NCBI GenBank assembly: GCA_964542165.1
Contig: CAZITQ010000012.1
Location: 1 to 64,000, forward strand
Reading direction: 5' to 3'
DNA from: CAYTBN01 sp964542165
GTDB lineage: Bacteria; Myxococcota_A; UBA796; UBA9615; CAYRNR01
DNA: 64,000 nucleotides
Shown: positions 25,298-36,694 of the stretch, one piece after another
Position numbering within the stretch: the first letter of the stretch is position 1
Layout: every line of letters starts with the position of its first letter
Notes under the pieces: generated by a model
What the model was told of the DNA's origin: nothing
Database searches by the model: none
What the model saw: the letters and a program-made list of their open reading frames with translations, nothing else
Position numbers and translations under genes: made by a program

Positions 25298-26313
25298 CGA
25301 TATCCCGTCGCCCCTGCCTCGAGACCCTGCTCCTGGTCTCGATCGCGCTGACCGCTCTTCCGGGGTGTGGCGAGGAGGTCGTGTCCCTCGATCCCGAGGA
25401 TCCGACGCCGGCCGTCGACGGGGACGGCGACGGATTCTCCACCGCCGACGGGGACTGCGACGACACCGATGCGGATGTCCACCCCGACGCCGCGGAGGAA
25501 TGCGACGACGTGGACCACGACTGCGACGGCGAGGCCTACGTCGACGGCGACGGTGACGGGTACGACCTCTGCGACGACTGCGACGACACCGACGCGGGGG
25601 TGTACCCCGGTGCGGTGGAACTGTGCAACGGGGTGGACGACGACTGCGACGGCGACGTCAGCGGCGAGGAGGACGGGGACGGGGACGCCTTTCGCCTCTG
25701 CCACGGGGACTGCGACGACGGTGACCCCACCATGAACCCGGGCGTCGACGACACGCCGTACGACGGGGTGGACAACGACTGTGACGGGGCCGACCTGCTG
25801 GACGTCGATGGCGACGGCTTCGAATGGGACGGGATCGGGGGGGAGGACTGCGACGACGAGGAGGCCACGACGCACCCGGGCGCCCACGAGGAACCAGGGG
25901 ACGGAGTGGACTCCAACTGCGACGGGCTGGACGACCCGATCCTGGGCGAGAACTGCTACGGGGACGACACCGTCGTCGACGTCCCGGGCATCATCGACAC
26001 CCAGAGCCTCTACTACAACGACGCCCAGGACGGACCCGCGGGCGAGGGTTTCTACCACGACGACGTGGAGTTCCAGGGCCAGGCCGGGACCCAGATCGAG
26101 ATCATCCTTCACGAAGACGAGTTCTGGTTGGACCCCTACCTCTACGTCCTCGACGCCTATTGCCAGGTGATCGCCGAGGACGACAACAGCTACGGCAACG
26201 ACGACGCGTACATCCTGTTCGACGTGCCCGACGACGGCATCTACACCCTCGTGGTGACCTCCGCTGACGCATGGGAGGTCGGCGCCTACACGCTGGAGCT
26301 CCTGACGCCCTGA
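25294..26313 (+). CDS. MopE-repeat lipoprotein with pre-peptidase-like C-terminal domain
   Basis: A protein of 339 residues whose ATG overlaps the previous stop (ATGA). The signal peptide ends in LTALPGC, a good lipobox. About five MopE repeats follow (DGDGDGFSTADGDCDD, CNGVDDDCDG). The last 110 residues (DPYLYVLDAYCQVIAEDDNS, YILFDVPDDGIYTLVV) resemble the pre-peptidase C-terminal domain found on secreted proteins. It is the final gene of the four-gene sigma-factor operon and is likely anchored in the outer membrane. Confidence 0.82.
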   Translation: MTISRRPCLETLLLVSIALTALPGCGEEVVSLDPEDPTPAVDGDGDGFSTADGDCDDTDADVHPDAAEECDDVDHDCDGEAYVDGDGDGYDLCDDCDDTDAGVYPGAVELCNGVDDDCDGDVSGEEDGDGDAFRLCHGDCDDGDPTMNPGVDDTPYDGVDNDCDGADLLDVDGDGFEWDGIGGEDCDDEEATTHPGAHEEPGDGVDSNCDGLDDPILGENCYGDDTVVDVPGIIDTQSLYYNDAQDGPAGEGFYHDDVEFQGQAGTQIEIILHEDEFWLDPYLYVLDAYCQVIAEDDNSYGNDDAYILFDVPDDGIYTLVVTSADAWEVGAYTLELLTP

Positions 26314-26314
26314 G

Positions 26315-28471
<2,157 letters not shown>

Positions 28472-28478
28472 GGGCCGG

Positions 28479-29219
28479 CTAGACTCCACACGTGATCTCG
28501 AGGGTGTACGGCACGCCGCAGTCGTAGCCGGCGTCGGCGTTGACCACCACCTCGTAGGTGCCCGTGTCGTCGTGGCCGCCGGAGCCGTCGAAGCTCATGG
28601 ACTCCTGTCCGCCGGGCCCCGCCGCGTCCATGGTGTCGATGAGGCCCACGTAGTTGTGGTCGATGTCGTCGAGCAGCCACAGCTCCAGCCGGATGTCCAC
28701 GGTCTCGGGCACCGAGAGGACCGCCAGGTCGATGTAGAACCAGTCGAAGTAGCCATCCTCGACGAAGAGCAGGAACTTGTCGTCGTCCCCGGGCGCGTGG
28801 AGGAAGGAGTTGATCGTCTCGGTCTGTTCGGTCAGGTCGCCCAGGTCGTAGCCCTCGTCGTCGTTGGGCTCGTACTGATCGTAGCCGACCGAGTCCTCGT
28901 TGAGCCGGCCGTCGCAGTCGTTGTCCCACTCGTCACAGATGTCGTCCGCCCCCGGGTAGATCGCGTCGTTGGCGTCGTCGCAGTCCCCCTCGTCGGTCGT
29001 GTAGCCGTCGCCGTCCGCGTCCTCCACCCCCGTGTCGTCATCGCCGGTGTCGTCATCGCCCGTGTCGTCGTCTCCGGTGTCGTCGTCTCCGGTGTCGTCG
29101 TCTCCGGTGTCGTCGTCATCCGGCGGTTCGATGAACTCCGGGGGGCAGCCGGCCCACAGCAGAGCCGCCAGCAACAGCCACCCCGACCCCCTCCAGCCCC
29201 TCACGAAACCGCCGTTCAC
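28479..29219 (-). CDS. Small lipoprotein with GDDDT linker, one MopE repeat and PPC-like domain
   Basis: A protein of 246 residues; the GTG at 29219 follows AGGAGG. The signal ends LLLAALLWAGC, a lipobox. Six GDDDT units form a flexible acidic linker, followed by one MopE repeat (DADGDGYTTDEGDCDD, CDEWDNDCDG). A C-terminal beta domain follows (PGDDDKFLLFVEDGYFDWFY), like pre-peptidase C-terminal modules. The phospholipase gene starts eight bases beyond its stop, so the two are probably made together and may act together at the surface. Confidence 0.8.
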   Translation of the reverse strand: MNGGFVRGWRGSGWLLLAALLWAGCPPEFIEPPDDDDTGDDDTGDDDTGDDDTGDDDTGDDDTGVEDADGDGYTTDEGDCDDANDAIYPGADDICDEWDNDCDGRLNEDSVGYDQYEPNDDEGYDLGDLTEQTETINSFLHAPGDDDKFLLFVEDGYFDWFYIDLAVLSVPETVDIRLELWLLDDIDHNYVGLIDTMDAAGPGGQESMSFDGSGGHDDTGTYEVVVNADAGYDCGVPYTLEITCGV

Positions 29220-29383
29220 GCCGATACCTCCTGTGAATCATGGTACCCCATCGGGTGCGCGTTGCGGTGGGTCAGTAGAGTCGCGTAGCGCGCCCGCGCG
29301 AGGGACGGAAATATCCGTCGCCTGAACCGGGTCCAGCGGCTAGGATGCGCGCGCGGGACGGGGTGGCCGAGCGGAAGGAAGCG

Positions 29384-30346
29384 ATGCGAGTCAAGATCGT
29401 CTCCACCGGGCGGTATCTTCCGCCGAAGATCGAGACCTCAGTCGACCTGGCACCGAAGCTGGGCATCGACTCGGCGTGGATCGACGCCCACGCCGGCGTC
29501 GAGGAGCGGCGTGTGTCGGAGATCGGCATGGCCGAGATGGGCGCCCGCGCCGCCCGCGCAGCGCTGGGAGACGGCCCACCCCCGGACCTGATCCTCAACG
29601 CGTCGGGTGTGCCCCAGCAGGTGATCCCGGACAGCTCGGTCTACATCCAGGATGCCCTGGACATGGCCGGGGTGCCCTCCTACTCGATCCACGCCACCTG
29701 CCTCTCGTTCCTGGTGGCGCTGCACAACGCCGCGGGGCTGCTGGCCGGCGGCGCGTACGAGCGCATCCTGGTGGTGTCGTCGGACCTGGGCACCTGGGGC
29801 CGCAACTTCGACGAGCCCGAGAGCGCGGTGCTGTTCGGCGATGGCGCTGCGGCCGCCGTGGTCGAGCGACCCGACAACGGTGACGCCTGCGAGCTGTTGG
29901 CGTTCCAGATGGGCACCTGGCCGGCCGGCGCCCACCTGACCGAGGTCCGCGGCGGGGGCACCCGCTGCCACCCCAACGACCCGGAGACCGACCGCGCGGA
30001 CAACCTGTTCACCATGGACGGACCGGGCGTGTACAAGATGGCCCGCCGCCGGGTGGCGGTGATCCTCAAGAAGGTCCTGCGACAGGCGGGGATGACCCAG
30101 GACGACATCGCGCTGGTGGTCCCCCACCAGGCGTCCGGCCCCGGGGTCGAGGCCGTGGCGCACTACGGATTCCCGACCGAGAAGATCATCAACGTGGTCG
30201 GAAGCCTGGGCAACTGCGTGGCCGCCTGGTGGCCGGTGGCCGTGTCCATCGCCCAGCAGGTGGGCCGCCTGACCGGGGGGTACCCTATCCTGGGGGGTGG
30301 CACGGGCGCGGGCCTCGGGGTGGCGGGCGCGATCCTGCGCTGGTAG
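29384..30346 (+). CDS. Beta-ketoacyl-ACP synthase III (FabH-like)
   Basis: A 320-residue protein from ATG 29384 (GAAGGA upstream). The KAS III thiolase fold is clear: catalytic Cys in SIHATCLSFLVALHNA, His in VVPHQASGPGVEAV and Asn in VGSLGNCVAAWWPV; the end GGGTGAGLGVAGAIL is also typical. These enzymes condense an acyl-CoA with malonyl-ACP, or make ketones in secondary metabolism. VPHQAS instead of the FabH VPHQAN and an isolated position suggest a paralogue rather than the housekeeping enzyme. The 164-base gap upstream, divergent from a lipoprotein gene, shows no recognisable element. Confidence 0.85.
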   Translation: MRVKIVSTGRYLPPKIETSVDLAPKLGIDSAWIDAHAGVEERRVSEIGMAEMGARAARAALGDGPPPDLILNASGVPQQVIPDSSVYIQDALDMAGVPSYSIHATCLSFLVALHNAAGLLAGGAYERILVVSSDLGTWGRNFDEPESAVLFGDGAAAAVVERPDNGDACELLAFQMGTWPAGAHLTEVRGGGTRCHPNDPETDRADNLFTMDGPGVYKMARRRVAVILKKVLRQAGMTQDDIALVVPHQASGPGVEAVAHYGFPTEKIINVVGSLGNCVAAWWPVAVSIAQQVGRLTGGYPILGGGTGAGLGVAGAILRW

Positions 30347-30361
30347 CGGGTCGCCGCCCGG

Positions 30362-31900
30362 CTACGTCCCCGGCTCCTTCTGGCCCAGGAGCACGGCCGA
30401 CTCGGCGAAGCCCTCCTCCTGCGGATCACAGATCCGGATCACGGTGAGCTTGTCCTTGGGGACCCGCCTGAGGTCGTACATCAGACCCTTGCGCAGCGCG
30501 CGACCGCTGCGGATCGTCCGCACGGTCGGCCGGTCGAACCCCTCGGCGTCCCCGCCACAGCGCACCACCACCGCGAAGCTGCCGTCGTTGAGTTCCACCA
30601 GGGTCCCGGTGGGGTAGCGGCCGACCAGGTTGACCAGCGCCTGCACCACCAGGGGATCGAACAGCGTTCCCCGGTGGTGCCACAGCTCGTCCACCGCGGC
30701 GGCCGGGGAGAGGGCCGCTCGGGACTGCGTGTCCGTGGTCAGGGTGACGTAGGCCTCCGCCACGGCGACGATCCGGCTGAAGGGATGGAGCGGCCGGACG
30801 GGATCGTCCCAGTCCTCCTCCCCCCGTCGGCCCACCCCGAGGTGGTGCTCCAGGTTCACCACCGCCCTCAGGAGGCGGCTGGGGTGGAACCCCGGGCGGC
30901 CGAGCTGGGAGCGGAAGCCGGTCAGGGTGTGCATCGCGAGCAGGGTGTCGGCGTCGATGCCCTCGTCCTCGTCCTCGTCCTGCATCGGCAGCTCGGACAG
31001 TCCCGTGTCGTGGAACATGCCGGCGAGCCCCAGCTCGGCCAGCAACGCCCTCGGCACCTTCAGCGCCTTCCCCAGGGCCATGCTCAGGACCGCCACGTGC
31101 AGCGAGTGGGTGTACAGGCCGTGATCCTGGTCCTTGAGCAGGTTGGCGCTCAGCGCCCGCTCGCCGTCCTGCAGCGTCAGGTCGACCAGGACGTTGACGG
31201 CCTTTCGGGCCATCAGCGTCGGACCGATGCCGGTGCGGCCGAGCATGCCGAAGTACTGCTGGGTCGCGTCGATGCCCTGGCGGAACAGGTCGGGGATGCG
31301 GGCCGACTCGTCGCCGCCGTCGAGGACCTCCTCGTCCGCCTCGCGGAAGCGGTGCGGAGCGAGGGGGCGGACCCAGTCGAACCCGCGCTCCGCCAGCCAC
31401 GCCTCGACCCGGTCCAGGGCACCCTCGCCGGCGTGGGTCTCGTGGGCGACCTTGGCGAAGAACTCCCGCAGCGCGTTGGGGTTCGGAGGCGGCGCGAAGG
31501 CCCAGCCGCCGATGCCCAGGTTCCCCATCCACAGCTCGAGGAACTTGATGGTCGCGGCGTTGGTGGAGTCCGCCCGTAGCCGCAGATCCCCCAGGTAGGG
31601 CTGCCCCTCGACCAGAAGCAGCCGGACCTCGCCCAGCTGGCCGTACAGGTTTCGGATCGCCTGTTCGAACTCCTCCAGCGGGCGCTTGAAGACCGCGTTC
31701 TCGGCCTCGTAGAGCTGGAAGTTGCGCTGGAGCTGGTGGAGCAGGTGCAGGGTGTTGCGACCCAGATCCCGCAGGGCCTGGAGCTGCTCGGCCTCCCGTT
31801 CCTCGCGCAGGCGGTGGATCGGATCCGCCGCCGCGTCCAGTCCCTGCACGCCGGGATCGCCGTCCGCCGCACCTTCGGTGGTCGTGCGCAGGTCGCTCAT
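30362..31900 (-). CDS. HD-domain protein with degenerate HD-GYP features
   Basis: A 512-residue protein whose ATG overlaps the previous stop (ATGA). The N-terminal half is helical and uncharacterised. The C-terminal half has an HD phosphohydrolase core (THSLHVAVLSMALGKAL, LAGMFHDTGLSELP) followed by LEHHLGVGRRG, where a HD-GYP phosphodiesterase would carry HHE...GYP. The GYP triad is not visible, so hydrolysis of cyclic di-GMP is doubtful. The domain may act in binding or hydrolyse another nucleotide. It is coupled to the helical-repeat protein upstream. Confidence 0.75.
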   Translation of the reverse strand: MSDLRTTTEGAADGDPGVQGLDAAADPIHRLREEREAEQLQALRDLGRNTLHLLHQLQRNFQLYEAENAVFKRPLEEFEQAIRNLYGQLGEVRLLLVEGQPYLGDLRLRADSTNAATIKFLELWMGNLGIGGWAFAPPPNPNALREFFAKVAHETHAGEGALDRVEAWLAERGFDWVRPLAPHRFREADEEVLDGGDESARIPDLFRQGIDATQQYFGMLGRTGIGPTLMARKAVNVLVDLTLQDGERALSANLLKDQDHGLYTHSLHVAVLSMALGKALKVPRALLAELGLAGMFHDTGLSELPMQDEDEDEGIDADTLLAMHTLTGFRSQLGRPGFHPSRLLRAVVNLEHHLGVGRRGEEDWDDPVRPLHPFSRIVAVAEAYVTLTTDTQSRAALSPAAAVDELWHHRGTLFDPLVVQALVNLVGRYPTGTLVELNDGSFAVVVRCGGDAEGFDRPTVRTIRSGRALRKGLMYDLRRVPKDKLTVIRICDPQEEGFAESAVLLGQKEPGT

Positions 31901-33720
31901 CCGATCCGCTCCCGCCGGCTGCGCCGCAGCGCCCCGGTGACCGCGTCCTGGAAGGCGGCGCTCCCCTTGCCCTGCAGCTTCTCCAGCGCCTCGGCTGCGC
32001 GCCGGTCGGGGACCGCGCCGAGGGCCAGCGCGTACCGACAGCGGAGCTCCTCACCCTCGGAGTCCATCAGCGCCATGCGCGGGGGCCGCGCCTGCTTGAT
32101 GAGCCAGTCGAGCGTGCCCTGTCCGGGCAGCTCCGCGTAGGTCCGCAGGGCCTCCACCGCCGTCTCCCGGCTCATCTCCATCAGGGAGGCGGGCGTGATC
32201 ATGGCCTGGATCGGTTCGAGGAGCTTGGGGTTGCGGGTCAGCGCGGCAGCGCGCAGGCCCAGGACCCGCACCTCGTCCGCCTGACTCGCCAGGGCCCGCT
32301 TGGCCAGACGGGGCAGCCCGTCCTTCGAGCGGCGGGTGAGGGCCGTGGTCAGGATCCGGACCTGGGTCTCCGCGTCCGCTCCGGCGAACACCTGCCGCAG
32401 CAGCACCATCGAGCCGTCGGGAGCGATCCGGGCCAGGGCGGTCACCAGGGCCCTGACCGAGGGGGGATCACACCGTCCCAGGAGGTCCTCGACCGCGTCC
32501 TCGTCGGGCCAGATCAGCTCGACGATCGCGTCCGCCACGGCCACCCGTCCCTCCTCGTCGGCGGTCTCGGCCAGCGCCTCGGCCAGCCAGGCGAGCTCGA
32601 TCCCGGGGGCCATCCGGCGCAGGACGAACAGCACGTCGGCAGGCGTCGCGTCCCCCCGACCCACCGACGCCAGCAGCAGTCGCAGGGTGGGCCGGGTGTC
32701 GCCTTCGACCAGCACCCGGTCCAGCTCGTCCCGCCACTCCTCGTCGCGGACGCTGCGGCGCAGGCCGAACAGGAAGCGCAGCACGCGCAGGTAGGCCTGG
32801 ACCTCGCCGGCCGCCATCAGCCCGTCCCGGGTGTCCGTCAGCAACCGGCGCAGGTCCTCGGCGTCGACGGCCGGCAGGGCGGCCCGGGTGCCGGCGTCCA
32901 CGCAGCGGGCGACCGCGTGACAAAGGAGGATGCCCGGGTCGAACGCCATGCTGGCGTGGAAGGCGCTGAGGGCGTCCCTCGGGAGGGCCGCGTACGAGGG
33001 CTCGCCGTGCACCCCACGGGGGCGGGGGGGGAAGGACCACTCGTCGACCCAGCGGCCCAGGAACTCCCGGGTGGTCTGGTCGGGCGTCTCGAAGGGGGCC
33101 GCCTCCGCGGCGTCCGCGGGGGGCTCGGCGATGGCCTGGACCACGAAACCCGGCTCACCCCCGCTGCCTCCCTTCGCCCGGGTTGCGGTGGCGTCGACGA
33201 ACCCGGTGACCTGGCGGTACTGGATGTGGTCGGACTTCATGCCCCACAGTCGGGTCGCCAAATCCTCCTCTTCCAGCTGCCCGATGGTCCGCTCCCCAAG
33301 GATCCGCACCAGCTCCAGCAGCTCGTCGTCGGAGACCTCGCGGGACAGGGTGAGGACGCGGATGCCGTCCCGGTACAGCCGGAACGGGAAACCCTGCTCG
33401 CGGTCGTCGTCCCGGTAGACCCCCTCCTCCTGGGGACCCCAGAGGAATCGATCGGGACGTACCACCAGGGTGAGGGTCTCGTGCTGGCCGAAGTGGTCCG
33501 CGAACCGGCCGAGCAGGTCCTCGCGGAACATGGCCAGGGCCCGGTTGTTGGGGGCGTAGAGGCGGGCGGCGCGGGCGGTCTTGGCCAGGGACTCCAGCAG
33601 GGCGGCGACCCCCTGGGCTGCCGGCGACAGCTCGGCGAGCCAGGTGCCGTAGGCCGCCTGGGGTTCGTGGGAACCCGCGCCCTGCTGGGGGTCTTCGTCC
33701 ATGAAGGGGAAGCGTACCAT
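31897..33720 (-). CDS. Helical (HEAT-like) repeat protein of unknown function
   Basis: About 607 residues from ATG 33720; an ATG six codons later is possible and neither has a clear ribosome site. No signal peptide, so probably cytosolic. The N-terminal part shares a pattern with the partner's N-terminus (AARLYAPNNRALAMFREDLL here, QLYEAENAVFKRPLEEFEQA there), suggesting related domains. The C-terminal half is repeated helices (VRALVTALARIAPDGSMVLL, RVLGLRAAALTRNPKLLEPI) typical of HEAT repeats. The stop overlaps the HD-domain gene, and the two probably form one complex. Confidence 0.65.
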   Translation of the reverse strand: MVRFPFMDEDPQQGAGSHEPQAAYGTWLAELSPAAQGVAALLESLAKTARAARLYAPNNRALAMFREDLLGRFADHFGQHETLTLVVRPDRFLWGPQEEGVYRDDDREQGFPFRLYRDGIRVLTLSREVSDDELLELVRILGERTIGQLEEEDLATRLWGMKSDHIQYRQVTGFVDATATRAKGGSGGEPGFVVQAIAEPPADAAEAAPFETPDQTTREFLGRWVDEWSFPPRPRGVHGEPSYAALPRDALSAFHASMAFDPGILLCHAVARCVDAGTRAALPAVDAEDLRRLLTDTRDGLMAAGEVQAYLRVLRFLFGLRRSVRDEEWRDELDRVLVEGDTRPTLRLLLASVGRGDATPADVLFVLRRMAPGIELAWLAEALAETADEEGRVAVADAIVELIWPDEDAVEDLLGRCDPPSVRALVTALARIAPDGSMVLLRQVFAGADAETQVRILTTALTRRSKDGLPRLAKRALASQADEVRVLGLRAAALTRNPKLLEPIQAMITPASLMEMSRETAVEALRTYAELPGQGTLDWLIKQARPPRMALMDSEGEELRCRYALALGAVPDRRAAEALEKLQGKGSAAFQDAVTGALRRSRRERIG

Positions 33721-33778
33721 CGGCGGTTCAGCGGTCGTAGGGGTAGGGTTTGCGGACACCCTCTGATATGACCGCCGC

Positions 33779-36694
33779 ATGAGGGACACACTCTTGGTGT
33801 TGATGCTGGCGGTCGGCCTGGTCGGGACCGCCGTCGCCGACGAGCCGGACCGGGCGACCCTCCAGGCGCGCCTGGCGTCCACGGACGCCTGGCCCGCGGG
33901 GACTCAGCTGCTCCGGGCGCAGCCCCGGGGCGTGGTCCTCGAGGTGGACCTGGATCCCGGGCGGCCCCTGGTCCCGGGGGAGCTGGATGCCCTGGTGGCG
34001 GCCGCCGATCACGCGCTGGGCGAGGGGTACCGGGGTGTGGATCTGCGGGTGCCGAACGGGGCAGGGGAGTTCGTGCCGCTGCCTCGGCTGTTCCCCGTCC
34101 CACCCGTGCCCGACAAGGCCGCCGGAAGCCCCCTGCCCCCGCCATCCCACCCGGTCGATCCCCCCGGCTGGGGCGAGGGCGCGCTGGCGGGCCGGACGAT
34201 CTACCTCTCCCAGTGCCACGGCTGGTACTGGCACGACGACTACCACGACTGGTACACCCAGCGGCCCAACCTCTTCGACACCGCCGAGGACTTCCACAAC
34301 CCCGAGGCCATGAACCAGTACCTGATGCGCTACCTGCTCAACGCGGGAGCGCGGGTGATGACGGTCAAGGAGTCGGACCTCCAGGAACAGATGGTGATCG
34401 TCGATGACGGCGACAACTCCGGCTACGAGGAGACGGGCGACTGGGAGGAGTCGGTGCAGCCCGGCTTCGCGTCGGGCCACGAACCCTACGCCCACGGCAC
34501 GGACCCCTTCGAGCTGGGGGGGAATCGGTGGATCGAGACCGCCGAGGCCTCGACGGCGTCGGCCAGCTGGACGCCGGACATCCCGGCAGACGGGTACTAC
34601 CAGGTCTACGTGAGCTACAGCCAGGACGGCTCACGGGCCCCGGACGCCCACTACGTCGTGAACCACCCCGGGGGGGCCTCGGACGTGTACGTGGACCAGC
34701 GTGTCCACGGATCCACCTGGGTCTACCTGGGACGGTTCTTCTTCCGGGAGGGGAGTGATTCCGATGCCGGCTCGGTCACCCTGCTGGCCGACTCCGCGAC
34801 GCCCGGGTCCATCGTGTCCGCCGACGCGGTGCGCTTCGGCGGCGGCTGGGGCGACGTGAGCCGCGGCGGCACGACCAGCGGCCACGAGCGCTGGGAGGAG
34901 GCCGCGATCTACTACACCCAGTACGCCGGTGCCCCCACCACGGTCTACGACCCCTACGGCGACGGGGACGGCAGCGATCCCTCGTCCCGTTCCCGCTTCG
35001 CCGACTGGGAGCACGAGGACGGCGAGGACGCCGTGTACTTCTCCTGGCACTCCAACGCCTGCGGCTCCTGCGGGGCGTCGGGGACCTCGACCTACGTCTA
35101 CGGCCCCTGCGGCCCCGGGGAGTGCAACGACTTCACCGGCTACCCGGGCAGCGATGAGATGGCCCAGTCGATCCAGGACAGCGTGGTGCAGACCATCGAT
35201 CAGCTCTGGTCCCCCGGCTGGAGCGATCGGGGGGTGCGGGTGGCCTACTTCTCGGAGGTCAGCCCGTCCAACAACGACGAGATGGAGGCCGCGCTGATCG
35301 AGCTGGCCTTCCACGACACCGAGTCGGACACCGCGCTGCTCAAACACCCCCGGTTCCGGCGGGACGTGTCGCGGGCGATGATGCACGGGATCATCGACTA
35401 CCTGGCTGACCGGGACGGCGTCCAGCTGACCCATCCCCCCGAGCCGCCGACCCACCTGCAGGTGCTCGCCGACGGGGCGGGTAGCCTGCACCTGCGCTGG
35501 GAGGCGCCGGCGTCCGGTGGCGTGCTGGGCGCGCCCGCCGACCGCTACCGGGTCTACCTGTCCCACGACGGCCGGTCCTTCCAGGAGGGGGTCGAGGTCA
35601 CCTCCCGGGAGGCGGTGGTCGAGCAGCTCCACGGATACGACCCGATCTACGTGCGGGTGACCGCGGTCAACGACGGCGGCGAGTCCTTCCCCACGCCGAC
35701 CCTGGGCGCGATCCCCACCCCCGAGGAGACCCGGATTCTGCTGGTGGACGGCTTCGACCGGCTGGACCGGGGATTGCTGGTGTGGCGCGACGCGGGCGGC
35801 AACGTGGACTGGCTGACCCACATGGATCTGGAGCGGATGAACCGCTTCGACTACGCCGTCGAGCACCTCGAGGCCCTGGCGGCGGCGGGGGTGCCGGTGG
35901 ACGTGGCCGACGCCTCCCTCATCGCCGACGGCCTGGAGCTGTCGGCCGACTACGACCTCGTGGTCTGGTTCGCAGGCAACGAGTCCACCGAGGACGAGAC
36001 GTTCTCGGAGACCGAGCAGGCCTGGATCGCGGCCTTCATGGACGGGGGCGGCAAGCTCTTCGTCTCCGGCGCCGAGATCGGCTGGGACCTGGACTACCGG
36101 GGCGATGGAGACGATCTGGCCTTCTACCAGGCCTACCTGCTGGCGGGGATGGCCGAGGACGACGCGGACACCTACTCGGCGGAGCCGTCGTCGGACAACA
36201 TCTTCGCCGGCATCGGGGCCATGGCGTTCTCCGACGGCACCGGCGCGACCTACGACGCCCGCTACCCGGACGTGCTCGATGTGCTGGCCGGGGCGAGCAC
36301 GGCCATGGTCTACGGCGGCGACCCGGGCGCGCCAGCGGCGCTCACGGCCGATGACGGGTCCCTGGTCTACCTGGGCTTCCCCTTCGAGACCCTGCTCGAT
36401 GCGGGCCAGCGCGGGGAGGTGATGGCCGCCTCGCTGGCCTTCTTGCTGCCCGACTACGAGCCGCCCGAGTGGCCGGCCGGGGACGACGACGACGACGACG
36501 TGGTCGGCGACGACGACGATGACGACGACGACTCGACCGTGCCCCAGCCCTTCGTGCGGGACGACGACGACGGGGGTTGCGAGTGCGAGACCGTGGGTGC
36601 GCGGGAGCCGGCGCTCCCCCCCCTTGCGGTCCTGGTGCTCGGAGGGGTGTTCGTTCGCCGGTGGGTCAGGGCCCGTAGTTGTGGACGCTGGTGA
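33779..36694 (+). CDS. Secreted N-acetylmuramoyl-L-alanine amidase-like protein with golvesin-type insert
   Basis: A 971-residue protein with a signal peptide (LMLAVGLVGTAVA). An amidase_3-type fold begins near GRTIYLSQCHG and ends with AALIELAFHDTESDTALLKH, whose Glu matches the catalytic glutamate region. Between them sits a golvesin/xanthan-lyase-type binding domain (MVIVDDGDNSGYEETGDW, GYYQVYVSYS). A fibronectin III-like domain (PPTHLQVLADGAGSLHLRWE) and a flavodoxin-like domain follow. Then come an Asp-rich linker and a CECETVG tail with hydrophobic stretch and Arg residues (MYXO-CTERM type). It probably trims peptidoglycan or remodels the surface. Its 3' end overlaps the CcsA gene by 29 bases, convergently. 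Confidence 0.75.
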   Translation: MRDTLLVLMLAVGLVGTAVADEPDRATLQARLASTDAWPAGTQLLRAQPRGVVLEVDLDPGRPLVPGELDALVAAADHALGEGYRGVDLRVPNGAGEFVPLPRLFPVPPVPDKAAGSPLPPPSHPVDPPGWGEGALAGRTIYLSQCHGWYWHDDYHDWYTQRPNLFDTAEDFHNPEAMNQYLMRYLLNAGARVMTVKESDLQEQMVIVDDGDNSGYEETGDWEESVQPGFASGHEPYAHGTDPFELGGNRWIETAEASTASASWTPDIPADGYYQVYVSYSQDGSRAPDAHYVVNHPGGASDVYVDQRVHGSTWVYLGRFFFREGSDSDAGSVTLLADSATPGSIVSADAVRFGGGWGDVSRGGTTSGHERWEEAAIYYTQYAGAPTTVYDPYGDGDGSDPSSRSRFADWEHEDGEDAVYFSWHSNACGSCGASGTSTYVYGPCGPGECNDFTGYPGSDEMAQSIQDSVVQTIDQLWSPGWSDRGVRVAYFSEVSPSNNDEMEAALIELAFHDTESDTALLKHPRFRRDVSRAMMHGIIDYLADRDGVQLTHPPEPPTHLQVLADGAGSLHLRWEAPASGGVLGAPADRYRVYLSHDGRSFQEGVEVTSREAVVEQLHGYDPIYVRVTAVNDGGESFPTPTLGAIPTPEETRILLVDGFDRLDRGLLVWRDAGGNVDWLTHMDLERMNRFDYAVEHLEALAAAGVPVDVADASLIADGLELSADYDLVVWFAGNESTEDETFSETEQAWIAAFMDGGGKLFVSGAEIGWDLDYRGDGDDLAFYQAYLLAGMAEDDADTYSAEPSSDNIFAGIGAMAFSDGTGATYDARYPDVLDVLAGASTAMVYGGDPGAPAALTADDGSLVYLGFPFETLLDAGQRGEVMAASLAFLLPDYEPPEWPAGDDDDDDVVGDDDDDDDDSTVPQPFVRDDDDGGCECETVGAREPALPPLAVLVLGGVFVRRWVRARSCGRW

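Noticed and set aside
29360..29384. GGTGGCCGAGCGGAAGG resembling the D-arm of a tRNA-Leu/Ser
   Set aside because: No acceptor, anticodon or T-arm pairing can be made around it; it is the upstream region of the KAS III-like gene.
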